From Acidobacteriaceae bacterium (lineage in GTDB: Bacteria > Acidobacteriota > Terriglobia > Terriglobales > Acidobacteriaceae): DNA of 59,511 nt. The stretch is from positions 1-59,511 of the forward strand of contig PKUV01000128.1 in NCBI GenBank assembly GCA_003131315.1, written 5' to 3'. Both the position numbers and the translations under genes were made by a program. Of this stretch, positions 36,201 through 42,485 are shown piece after piece. Under the pieces are notes generated by a model. It worked only from the letters and a program-made list of their open reading frames with translations, searched no databases and had not been told where the DNA came from. Position 1 is the first letter of the stretch. Each line of letters opens with the position of its first letter.

Positions 36201-36388
36201 CCTTCATCCTCGGCGTTGTCCCACTGGTCACCGCCAGCGGCGCCGGAGAAAACGGACGCCACTCCGTAGGCACCACCGTTTTCGGCGGCATGATCATGAG
36301 CACGATCCTGAACTTGTTCTTTATCCCTGTTCTCTACCTGTTGATAGAAGGCTTTAGAGAGCGTCGCCGCAAACCCAAAACGGCCTAA
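33275..36388 (+). CDS. RND multidrug efflux pump, AcrB/MexB (HAE1) type
   Basis: A 1037-residue proton-driven inner-membrane transporter. It begins MVDFFIHRPVFSTVCALLII and has twelve predicted helices in two halves, with two large periplasmic loops. The proton-relay Asp pair is in GLVVDDAIVVIENIERH (helix 4), the matching Lys in LVGLASKNAILIVEFAEQLR (helix 10). Length is the family norm. HAE1 pumps expel hydrophobic drugs, dyes and detergents; metal-pump (CusA) methionine pairs are not obvious. It is paired with the adaptor upstream and needs an outer-membrane factor from elsewhere. Confidence 0.96.
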   Translation: MVDFFIHRPVFSTVCALLIILAGAVCIPTLPIAQFPNLAPPQVGVTAVYTGASAQTVESAVTTPLEQQINGAEGMKYITSSSTNNGVSTVTATFDLNRDPDLASVDIQNRVNTAQGRLPNAVKQVGVTVAKTSQNFVLGAGVFSPDGRYSTLFMSNYLDVYVRDNLKRVPGVADVFIFGERKYSMRLWLDPVRMASRALTADDVVSALGEQNVEVAAGQVGSQPSIPGQQFQISVRAVGRLSEATQFDNIILKSNADGTLVRLRDVGHAELGAENYSSNLDYNGREAVGLGITQLSTANALDVDRRCLAELERLSKRFPPGMKYELAFDTTDAVGESIRDVVFTLGQAILLVILVIFVFLEDWRSTIIPAVTIPVSLIGTFAFVKLLGFSINTLTLFGITLATGLVVDDAIVVIENIERHLQEGESDPVKASSDAMKEVTGAVIATSLVLVAVFVPVAFFPGTTGILFRQFALTIAFSISISAFNALTLTPSLSALLLGREHGEKSWLFKRVDRVLAAVTHGYVRALRAFLRFEVVALILFAAGLGLAYVVFLHVPKGFVPNEDQGYLIVAIQAPTGASLEYTRKIGEQVTAISKNFPEIEGTFSVAGFSFGGSAPNAGMVFLSLRPYAQRKGRDHTAAAVINRLRGPFFGISGAIVIPFEPPAVQGLGQFGGFQFEVQDQGNHTLQDLDKVTHDLTRAGGGRKEKDLAGLFTTYTANDPQYVVTIDREKAKSLHIPLSQITDTLSVYMGSAYINDFDFNNRSYRVYVQADKQFRSHPQDIGQYYVRSDSGAMVPLENLVTITQTAAPQVISHYNLFRSAEINGSAAPGFSSGQAIDAMQQLSAKVLPQGYTYEWSGISLEELASGSTTLILFGLGTLVVYLTLSAQYESFVLPFIILLAVPMALLGALSAQWIRGQQNDVYCQVGLVMLVGLASKNAILIVEFAEQLRERGMTILDAAVEAARIRLRPILMTSFAFILGVVPLVTASGAGENGRHSVGTTVFGGMIMSTILNLFFIPVLYLLIEGFRERRRKPKTA

Positions 36389-36714
36389 GCCGGTGGAGAG
36401 ATGGGCGCCCTCGCCCGTCCGCGTAGAGACAGCCGCCCTCGGCTGTCCAGCCGAGCGCAGCAAGAAAGTGGAACACGCTATCGCTCCAGCCGCGAAGCGG
36501 CGACACGTGAAAGCCCGGCACGTCAGTGCCGGGAAACAAAGGTGGAACAAAGTCGAGTCCCGGAGGGACGGCACACGAGTTGCGATACAGACTCGGCCGC
36601 CGATCCCCCGGCGCAAGAAAAAGCATCCTCGCGGCCCTTTCCAGCGTCAGAAAAGTGCGAAGAATTTCACCGGCTCCCACCATGTCGTAAGAAGTCTTGC
36701 GTGAGGTCAAAGAA
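36389..36714. repeat. Repeat cluster between the RND pump and BON genes
   Basis: No gene. Three modules stand in a row: a GGGCG-CCCT-CGCCC palindrome near 36409; GACAGCCG-CCCT-CGGCTGTC followed by GCCGAGC-GCA (36429-36463), the same two-hairpin design found inside tsaC and nrdJ; and the three-hairpin element at 36485-36575 (GCCGCGAAGCGGC, CCGGCACGTCAGTGCCGG, GTCCCGGAGGGAC), also seen at 56350-56440 and 59245-59335. Confidence 0.75.
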
Positions 36715-37302
36715 ATGAAGAAATCACTGCTCGCAGTTCTTGCTCTCCCACTGATTTTCTCGATGGCGGCTCTCGCCAGTCCCGCCATCCAGGACAACCA
36801 ACCAACTGGCGCGCTCAGTCAGAAGAGCATCGATCGCATCTACAAGGAAGTCCGTCATGAACTCGTGATGCTTCCTTACTATGGCGTGTTCGACAACCTC
36901 GCCTACAAGGTCGATCCTGATGGCACCGTGACCCTGCTCGGCCAGGTCTCGCGTCCCACGCTCAAGTCCGACGCCGAAAACGCCGTGAAGCGCATTGAAG
37001 GTGTCGAGAAAGTCGTCAACAATATCGAGGTCCTGCCCACCTCCATGAACGACGACCAGATCCGCCGGGCTGCCTACCGCGCCATCTATGGCAACGACGT
37101 CCTAAGCCAGTACCAGGTGCGTGCCGTTCCCCCCATTCACATCATTGTCAACAACGGACACATCACGCTCGAAGGCGTAGTGGCCCGCCAGATGGAAAAG
37201 CAAATCGCCGGCATGCAGGCGAACGGCGTCCACGGCGCATTCTCAGTGACCAACAACCTTGCGGTCGAAGAACCAAACAAGAAAGACGACAAGAAAAAGT
37301 AA
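36715..37302 (+). CDS. BON-domain periplasmic protein
   Basis: A 195-residue precursor with a signal peptide (MKKSLLAVLALPLIFSMAALA) and two BON-like modules: the first at about residues 35-105 (YYGVFDNLAYKVDPDGTVTLLGQV ... IEGVEKVVNNIEVLP; only part quoted), the second at about 110-180 (PPIHIIVNNGHITLEGVV ... VNGVHGAFSVTNNLAV in degenerate form). BON domains bind phospholipid or other hydrophobic surfaces in the periplasm. Start ATG 36715 has GTGAGG upstream. The lysine-rich tail (KKDDKKK) is unusual for a folded end and may stay disordered. It could aid envelope integrity. Confidence 0.9.
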   Translation: MKKSLLAVLALPLIFSMAALASPAIQDNQPTGALSQKSIDRIYKEVRHELVMLPYYGVFDNLAYKVDPDGTVTLLGQVSRPTLKSDAENAVKRIEGVEKVVNNIEVLPTSMNDDQIRRAAYRAIYGNDVLSQYQVRAVPPIHIIVNNGHITLEGVVARQMEKQIAGMQANGVHGAFSVTNNLAVEEPNKKDDKKK

Positions 37303-37317
37303 TTTCGAAAGCTTGCC

Positions 37318-37374
37318 GGTGGAGAGCCGGGCGTCCCCGCCCGGCTGAACGGGCGAGACACCCGTTACTCCACC
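37318..37374. repeat. Three-way-junction palindromic repeat, inverted copy
   Basis: Outer stem GGTGGAG/CTCCACC with inner hairpins AGCCGGGCG-TCCC-CGCCCGGCT and AACGGGCG-AGA-CACCCGTT. It is the reverse complement design of the element after recA (2892-2941) and likewise follows a stop codon. Confidence 0.75.
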
Positions 37375-37508
37375 GTATGAATTATCACGCGGTCGCAGTA
37401 CCAGTCTTCACTTACCGCGATTCTGCCCGCCCCCGATTTTCTCTGTGTTCCTCTGTGCCCCCTGTAGTTAGGGTCTTTCGGCAATCCGCAAATCTGACGT
37501 CGGCAATC

Positions 37509-37519
37509 TACAATCATCC
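37509..37519 (+). promoter_or_regulatory. -10 element directly before tsaC
   Basis: TACAAT (37509-37514), then CATCC and the ATG at 37520. The start of transcription would fall on the start codon, as for yqeY. No Shine-Dalgarno is visible; the -35 is unclear. Confidence 0.4.
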
Positions 37520-38527
37520 ATGCCTCAAACCGCCGATCCCGGCGAAATCGACCACGCCGCCCGGCTCCTCCGCGCCGGCCGCCTCGTCGCCTTCCCCACC
37601 GAAACTGTTTACGGTCTCGGAGCCAACGCCCTCGACGCCGAAGCTGTGGCCCGCATCTACGCCGTCAAACGCAGACCCGGCACCAGCCCGCTCATCGTCC
37701 ACGTAGCTTCGATCGAAATGGCGCAGTCGCTGGTCGCGCGCTGGCCGGAAATCGCTGACCGCCTGGCCCGCCGATTCTGGCCCGGCCCGCTCACCCTGGT
37801 TCTTCCCACGTCCCACGTAGGGGCGGACGCCCTCGTCCGCCCAGCCGAGCGAAGCTCGGCAGCGTCTTCGTCATGGACCATTCCTCCCATCGTCACCGCC
37901 AACCTTCCCACCGTCGGTCTCCGCATGCCCGCGCATCCGATCGCGCTTGCCCTCATCCGCGCCGCCGGCGTTCCACTCGCCGCACCCAGCGCCAACCGCT
38001 TCACCGAACTCTCCCCCACCACCGCCGACCACGTCCGGCGCAGCCTGGGCAGCGACCTCGACTACATCCTCGACGGCGGCCCCTGCAACGTGGGTATCGA
38101 ATCCACTGTCCTGTCGTTAGCCGGATCGCAACCCATTCTGCTTCGCCCCGGAGGAATTCCGCGCACCGAAATAGAATCCCTGATCGGCCCAATCGCTACC
38201 GCAGCCGATCCGGCCACCGGCCCGCATCCCGCTCCGGGCCTGCACCCGCGGCACTACAGCCCGCGCACCACTTTGTACTTAGCGACGAATGGAAAATTGC
38301 CCGATCAGGGCCAGGGACTTTACCTACAGCACCAGAATCCGCCCGGCCGCACCAACATCGCCACCCACCAGATGCCGCAATCCGCCGCCGACTACGCCGC
38401 CGCGCTATACGAAGTTCTCCACCAGGCGGACGCCGGAAATTACAACTGGATTGCCATAGATCTCCCGCCCAGCACGCCCGACTGGGAAGCCATCCAAGAT
38501 CGCCTCAAACGCGCCGCAGCGAAATAA
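37520..38527 (+). CDS. tsaC: Threonylcarbamoyl-AMP synthase (Sua5/YrdC), with repeat-derived insert
   Basis: Makes threonylcarbamoyl-AMP from threonine, bicarbonate and ATP for the t6A modification of tRNAs. The 335-residue protein has the YrdC domain (LVAFPTETVYGLGANALD, YAVKRRPGTSPLIVHV, FWPGPLTLVLP, GLRMPAHPIALALIRAAGVPL in segments, PSANRFTELSPT) and a C-terminal Sua5 domain (about 230-335) starting near HPAPGLHPRHYSP. Between LVLPTSH and IPPIVTANLP, where the family normally has only a few residues, about 20 residues (VGADALVRPAERSSAASSSW) are encoded by a palindromic element at 37820-37860. The frame stays open, so the enzyme is likely functional. Confidence 0.93.
   Translation: MPQTADPGEIDHAARLLRAGRLVAFPTETVYGLGANALDAEAVARIYAVKRRPGTSPLIVHVASIEMAQSLVARWPEIADRLARRFWPGPLTLVLPTSHVGADALVRPAERSSAASSSWTIPPIVTANLPTVGLRMPAHPIALALIRAAGVPLAAPSANRFTELSPTTADHVRRSLGSDLDYILDGGPCNVGIESTVLSLAGSQPILLRPGGIPRTEIESLIGPIATAADPATGPHPAPGLHPRHYSPRTTLYLATNGKLPDQGQGLYLQHQNPPGRTNIATHQMPQSAADYAAALYEVLHQADAGNYNWIAIDLPPSTPDWEAIQDRLKRAAAK
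37820..37860. repeat. In-frame two-hairpin element inside tsaC
   Basis: GGGCGGACG-CCCT-CGTCCGCCC (37821-37842) followed by A and GCCGAGC-GAA-GCTCGGC (37844-37860). The same module, with compensating stem changes, lies inside nrdJ at 44185-44224. In both genes the second hairpin is read as AERSSAA. Confidence 0.85.
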
Positions 38528-38702
38528 TCCCCTGTGGCGCGGACACTCCTGTCCGCGAAAGCATAAATCCACACTGTCATCCTGAGCGAAGCGAAGGACC
38601 TATGTATTTGAATTCGCTGCGCACGAGATCCTTCGCTTCGCTCAGGATGACAACCCAAACTTATGTCGCGAACTTACGGGACACGATACTGACTTTGCCT
38701 CT
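38528..38702. repeat. Repeats between the convergent tsaC and serA genes
   Basis: A GTGGCGCGGACACTCC hairpin copy (38533-38558) is joined to a left-truncated copy of the 4811-4977 element (38575-38689), with arms TGTCATCCTGAGCGAAGCG and its complement, and the full right end TTACGGGACACGATAC. The left terminal repeat is missing, as if the hairpin repeat had replaced it. Confidence 0.8.
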
Positions 38703-39923
38703 CTAACCCCGAGCCTCTCCCGGCATCCGCACCCGAATCGTATGCGGAACGGCGCGCAGTTTTGCCAGCAACGGCTCATCGCAATCCCGATTGATGTCGT
38801 AAATCGCATAGCCAAGCGCCCCGCGAGTGTCCAGCACTTGCCGCTCAATATTGATCTCCCGATCCGCCAGAATGTCGTTAATCGCCCGCAAGATTCCCGG
38901 CACGTTGTGGTGGATATGCATCAGCCGGTGCGATCCCGGATCATAGTCCAGATGACAATGAGGCAGGTTCACGCTCAGCAGCGAATTCCCGCTCTTGAAA
39001 TAATCGATCATCCGCGCCGAAACAAACTGGCCGATATTCTGCTGTGCCTCCTCCGTGCTGCCGCCGACATGGGGCGTCAAAATCACATTCGGCAGCCCTT
39101 TTAGCGGGCTGGAAAACGCGCCGCCACTCTCCGGTTCCTGCGGAAACACATCCACCGCCGCTCCTGCCAGCTTCCCGCTCTTCAAATGCCGGGCCAGCGC
39201 CTCATGATCCACCACAAACCCGCGGCTCAAATTGATCAGGCACGCTCCGTCTTTCATTCCGCGGAGCTCGTCTTCCCCAAACAAATCCTGGTTCTGCACC
39301 TTCCCATCCACATGCAGAGTGATCACGTCGGAAGTTTCCAGCAATTCGCGAAAGCTCACCGCCCGAGCATTCCCGCGCGCCAGCACATGCGTCAGATCAT
39401 GGAACACCACCCGCATGCCCATCGCCTCGGCCAGATCCGATACCTGCGACCCGATCTTCCCGTAGCCCACAATCCCCAGCGTCAGCCCGCGCACCTCATG
39501 CGATCCCGCCGACGATTTATTCCACACCCCGCCATGCAGTTGCGTGCTCGCCTCAAACGTCCGCCGCATCAGCAGGATGATCTCCCCCATCGCCAACTCC
39601 GCCACTGACCGGCTGTTCGAGTGCGGATCGTTAAACACCCCAATCCCCCGATCGCTCGAGGCCGCGCGATCGATCTTATCCACGCCAATACAGAAAGCCC
39701 CCACCGACACCAGCTCCGGCGCCGCATCCAGCACTGCCGCCGTGATGCGCGTCTTCGAACGCACTCCCAGAATCGAAGTCCCGCGCACCTTCTCGACCAG
39801 TTCGCGCTCGTCGAGCGCTCCCTTCAGTGACTCCACCTCGAACCCCGCTTCTTCAAACTGCGAAGCCGCCACCCCGCTGATGCTCTCCAGCAATAGAACC
39901 TTCAAAGACCCTCCTGAACCCAT
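38703..39923 (-). CDS. serA: D-3-phosphoglycerate dehydrogenase with ACT domain
   Basis: Oxidises 3-phosphoglycerate to 3-phosphohydroxypyruvate, first step of serine synthesis. 406 residues from ATG 39923, or 400 from TTG 39905, which has AGGAGG just upstream and gives the typical start MKVLLLESISG. A TATAAT lies on this strand at 39944-39939, so the TTG would have an ordinary short leader. The NAD domain shows LGIVGYGKIGSQVSDLAEAM; catalytic residues are Arg in LINLSRGFVVD, Glu in VFPQEPESGGAF and His in NVILTPHVGGST. A C-terminal ACT domain (NVPGILRAINDILADREINI) is the serine-feedback site. This is the short E. coli-like form without the extra ASB domain. Confidence 0.94.
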   Translation of the reverse strand: MGSGGSLKVLLLESISGVAASQFEEAGFEVESLKGALDERELVEKVRGTSILGVRSKTRITAAVLDAAPELVSVGAFCIGVDKIDRAASSDRGIGVFNDPHSNSRSVAELAMGEIILLMRRTFEASTQLHGGVWNKSSAGSHEVRGLTLGIVGYGKIGSQVSDLAEAMGMRVVFHDLTHVLARGNARAVSFRELLETSDVITLHVDGKVQNQDLFGEDELRGMKDGACLINLSRGFVVDHEALARHLKSGKLAGAAVDVFPQEPESGGAFSSPLKGLPNVILTPHVGGSTEEAQQNIGQFVSARMIDYFKSGNSLLSVNLPHCHLDYDPGSHRLMHIHHNVPGILRAINDILADREINIERQVLDTRGALGYAIYDINRDCDEPLLAKLRAVPHTIRVRMPGEARG

Positions 39924-39957
39924 TAAAAGTGAGATTGAATTATAAAGACAATCCGTC

Positions 39958-40040
39958 CGTGGCGCGGGCACTCCAGCCCGCGAACCGCAGATTCCACTAG
40001 AATTCCCCTGTGTTCCTCTGCGTCCTCTGTGGTAAAGATT
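39958..40040. repeat. Hairpin repeats before superoxide dismutase
   Basis: GTGGCGCGGGCACTCC-AGCCCGCG (39959-39983) and a CCCTGTGTTCCTCTGCGTCC stretch belonging to the CCACAG-GGACACAG family. The spacer 39924-40180 holds no gene; it should contain the promoters of serA and sod. Confidence 0.65.
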
Positions 40041-40180
40041 TCTCCCGGCAGCGGTCCACCCAGTTTTCGGCGCGCCCGGGTTCCCCTTAGCGGTAAAACT
40101 ATTAAAGACGCGCGCACGTGCCTGAGCGTTGAATCTTTCTGCCCCACCCCGTCATCTTTAATGCTTTGGAGGAAATGAAA

Positions 40181-40798
40181 ATGGCGCATGAACTGCCCCC
40201 CCTGCCGTATGACTACACGGCGCTCGAACCCACCATCGACGAAAAGACGATGCATCTACATCACGACATGCATCACGCCGCTTACGTCAAGAACCTCAAC
40301 ACCGCACTCGACAAGCATCCTGAGCTGCACAAGAAAAGTGCGGAAGACCTGATCCGCGACCTGAACGCCATCCCCGAAGACATCCGAGGCGCCGTCCGCA
40401 ACAACGGCGGCGGCCACGTCAACCACACCATGTTCTGGAACATCATGAAGCCCAAAGGCGGAGGCGATCCCACCGGCCCCATAGCCGGCGCGATCAAGAA
40501 AACTTTCGGCGACTTCAAAACCTTCCAGGAAAAATTCAACGCCGCCGGTGTAGGCCAGTTCGGCAGCGGATGGGTGTGGCTGGCAGGCGACTCCAAAGGT
40601 GAAGTGAAAATCCTCTCCACCCCCAACCAGGACAGCCCGCTCTCGCAAGGCCTCTATCCCATCTTCGGCAACGACGTCTGGGAGCACGCCTACTATCTCA
40701 AATACAACAACCGCCGTCCCGAATACCTGCAAGCCTGGTGGAACGTGGTCAACTGGGAAGAAATCAACAAGCGCTACCACTCGTCTCTGAAGAAGTAA
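40181..40798 (+). CDS. Superoxide dismutase (Fe/Mn type)
   Basis: Converts superoxide to hydrogen peroxide and oxygen. The 205-residue protein starts [22 protein letters not shown] is 8 nt upstream. Metal ligands are visible as His in [17 protein letters not shown], His in [11 protein letters not shown], and Asp and His in [29 protein letters not shown] and [11 protein letters not shown] (a Gly-Gln/His type position is not clear) do not settle Fe against Mn; the overall pattern is closer to the Mn/cambialistic group. No signal peptide, so cytoplasmic. It stands alone with its own spacer upstream. Confidence 0.95.
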   Translation: MAHELPPLPYDYTALEPTIDEKTMHLHHDMHHAAYVKNLNTALDKHPELHKKSAEDLIRDLNAIPEDIRGAVRNNGGGHVNHTMFWNIMKPKGGGDPTGPIAGAIKKTFGDFKTFQEKFNAAGVGQFGSGWVWLAGDSKGEVKILSTPNQDSPLSQGLYPIFGNDVWEHAYYLKYNNRRPEYLQAWWNVVNWEEINKRYHSSLKK

Positions 40799-41283
40799 TG
40801 CTCGCTCGTGTAGGGACTCTCGTGTGGCCATTACCGAGCAAGGTTTCAGAGTTTCAAAGTTGCAAGGTTTCAAGGTAGCAACAAAACCTTGGGCGATCCG
40901 AACCGCAACGAATCTTTGAAACTCTGAAACCTTAAAACTCTGAAACCTTTCTGTTCTTAACCTGTGCACCCCTTGTGCAAATTTCGGTCGCCGAGCGCAG
41001 CCGCGTCCAGCGCAATTTTCCGCCCACCGCTCAAACCCCGCCGCTCGTGCGCCAACCGCAGTTACCCTCGACCCATGCTTGATCCGGATTCATCCCATCC
41101 AATCCGCGAGCGAAAATTCCACCGTTGCACAATTCTTGTGTAATTGACCCGCCCTCTTTCTGCGCGTACAGTCGCTCCACTTGAAACAAGCATTCCGCCG
41201 AGCGGCGGCCGTGCTCGGTCAAAACCTGAAACCTGAAAGCCAGAAACGAACACCGGCCCTACCGAGGGGTGAAAGAAAGCGCT
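40799..41283. repeat. Gap with TTTCAA-arm element, copy A
   Basis: No gene seen. 40841-40948 is a hairpin-forming element: the left arm is built of 7-8 nt units such as GTTTCAGA, GTTTCAAAG, GGTTTCAAGG and the right arm of their complements (TTTGAAACTCTGAAACC). The rest, 40950-41283, shows nothing recognisable apart from the likely promoter region of the next small gene. Confidence 0.7.
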
Positions 41284-41568
41284 ATGAATCTTGAAAGCCA
41301 ATGGACCGTCTACCGCACCCGTTTTCTGGTGCGCGCTCGTCAACTCACCGAACCACTCGTCTTTACCGATGCCCTCGGCCGCGAACAATCCGGCCGGCCT
41401 GGCGACTATCTCGTCGAGTCCTCCGGCGGCATAAGACGGATCACCACCCAAGCCCTCTTCGAAGACATCTACGTGCCTCTCGCACCCACGCAGCATGGAG
41501 CGCCGGCCGTCCTCGCCCGGCCCGTGGCCCGCGCCTCGCCAGAAGATCGCACCCGTGCCACCGCATAA
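41284..41568 (+). CDS. Small hypothetical protein with repeat-derived tail
   Basis: Unrecognised family. A 94-residue protein (ATG 41284) beginning MNLESQWTVYRTRFLVRARQ, with a compact beta-rich core (RPGDYLVESSGGIRRITTQA). The last 25 residues (QHGAPAVLARPVARASPED) coincide with a degenerate GCCGG-CCGTCCTCG-CCCGGC palindrome, so the C-terminus may have been altered by a repeat. No membrane segments. It precedes the nrdJ regulatory region on the same strand but is separated from it by a TTTCAA-arm element. Confidence 0.65.
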   Translation: MNLESQWTVYRTRFLVRARQLTEPLVFTDALGREQSGRPGDYLVESSGGIRRITTQALFEDIYVPLAPTQHGAPAVLARPVARASPEDRTRATA

Positions 41569-41571
41569 GGC

Positions 41572-41662
41572 CAGGTTTCAAGGGTTCAAAGTTTCAACGT
41601 TCCAAAAGCGCCCTATATGTTCAGACTTTGAAACCATGAAACCTTGAAACTTTGAAACCTGG
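41572..41662. repeat. TTTCAA-arm element, copy B
   Basis: Arms CAGGTTTCAAGGGTTCAAAG and AACCTTGAAACTTTGAAACC around a centre with TATGTTCAGAC. The centre resembles that of copy D (53101-53174, GGTGTTCAGAC). It directly follows the stop of the small gene. Confidence 0.8.
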
Positions 41663-41705
41663 CTTCACCCCAATTTCCCAACTCGATACCCTTACCACTT
41701 TCGGG

Positions 41706-41751
41706 CTACAAGATATGGTGTTTCCCTCTTGACAGGCACCATATACGGGAG
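41706..41751 (+). promoter_or_regulatory. Two candidate NrdR boxes before nrdJ
   Basis: Box 1, CTACAAGATATGGTGT (41706-41721), matches 12 of 16 positions of the NrdR consensus ACACWATATATWGTGT. Box 2, GCACCATATACGGGAG (41736-41751), matches about 10. Their starts are 30 bp apart, close to three helical turns, as is usual for paired NrdR sites. NrdR is the ATP/dATP-sensing repressor of ribonucleotide reductase genes. Confidence 0.65.
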
Positions 41752-41757
41752 TACGTT
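41729..41757 (+). promoter_or_regulatory. Probable nrdJ promoter
   Basis: TTGACA (41729-41734), a 17-bp spacer and TACGTT (41752-41757). NrdR box 2 fills the spacer, so a bound repressor would block RNA polymerase. The predicted start is near 41764, leaving a 720-nt leader before nrdJ. Confidence 0.5.
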
Positions 41758-42020
41758 AAGCATCCCAGAGCACTTTTGCAGACCTCCTTATAAAGGGGGC
41801 TATGACCGTAAACACAGGGGCGAGACTCAAAGTTGAGGTGACTTCGCGTCTCCCCTTAACGGGAAACCATCCCTCCTGAGTGGATGGAAATTAGCGGTGA
41901 CTTCCCCCGGTTTGGCCCCGCCAGGCATCCCCTCGGGGGGATTCATCGACAGAATTAGAATTTCGCGGCTGAAGCTGCTCCCCGACCGGCCCAGCTTCCT
42001 TCGCGCCATTAGGAGCCCCG

Positions 42021-42242
42021 ATGGAAGGTTTAATCGAACTCGTTGCCGCCTCTTTTGCCCGCCATGGCATCGAATGCCCAGCCGCCGATCTTCAGTTGGC
42101 CCAACCAGTCCAAACAAGTTCAGCCCAACCGAGACTTGTCGAGACGAAGTCAGCCCACGCGGTCTCCGCTGAGCCAACCCGTACCACCGCGCTCCCAGAG
42201 CACAATTACAGAAAAAGCTCGCAGGCCGATCCAGCTCCGTAA
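42021..42242 (+). CDS. Small hypothetical protein in the nrdJ leader
   Basis: A possible 73-residue product starting MEGLIELVAASFARHGIECP, with AGGAG 6 nt before the ATG, which is the best Shine-Dalgarno in this stretch. The first 30 residues look helical and protein-like (AASFARHGIECPAADLQLAQ); the rest is low-complexity and polar (AVSAEPTRTTALPEHN). No family is recognised. It might be a real small protein, or an upstream frame that is translated to control nrdJ. Confidence 0.45.
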   Translation: MEGLIELVAASFARHGIECPAADLQLAQPVQTSSAQPRLVETKSAHAVSAEPTRTTALPEHNYRKSSQADPAP

Positions 42243-42251
42243 CGAGTTTGG

Positions 42252-42318
42252 GTCGTATCAGGGTATCGCTTTAGCGACACCGAAGCCTTCGAAATCAAAC
42301 GCCTCTTTAGGGGCTGGG
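42252..42318. repeat. Two-hairpin repeat (TCGTATCAGGG family)
   Basis: TCGTATCAGGGTATCGC with a loop TTTA, then GCCTC-TTTA-GGGGC. Slightly degenerate relative to the copy at 16043-16110. Confidence 0.7.
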
Positions 42319-42485
42319 CGCCGGGAAGCTGAAGCAATCTGTTTCGCCGCGCCGCCGTATGCATTTGAGACAATGAGCGCCATGCGCAATCTGGTCGAAT
42401 CGGCTTCTGGGAAGGGTTGGTTTCAACTTTGAAACCTGTTATTTAGATCAACTGATTTTTGGCATCATCTAATGAGGAGAAGGAA

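Larger units (their letters stand above)
41764..42485 (+). other. Long structured leader of nrdJ
   Basis: Holds several possible stems, for example CCATCC-CTCCTGAGT-GGATGG (41868-41888) and a CCCCC/GGGGGG pairing across 41904-41940, and twice the string GGTGACTTC (41837, 41896). I do not find a convincing cobalamin riboswitch B12 box. A small gene candidate lies at 42021-42242 and a two-hairpin repeat at 42252-42318. It could be an unrecognised regulatory RNA. Confidence 0.4.

Noticed and set aside
36393-36718. Open frames of about 100 codons after the RND pump
   Set aside because: They read through three repeat modules and overlap the BON start; their peptides only reflect hairpin sequence.
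40841-40948. Possible CRISPR array from repeated TTTCAA units
   Set aside because: Units are 7-8 nt, have no unique spacers of constant size, and face an inverted arm; it is a hairpin element, not CRISPR.
41820-41940. Cobalamin riboswitch before nrdJ
   Set aside because: No convincing B12-box or the usual core is visible; left as an unassigned leader.
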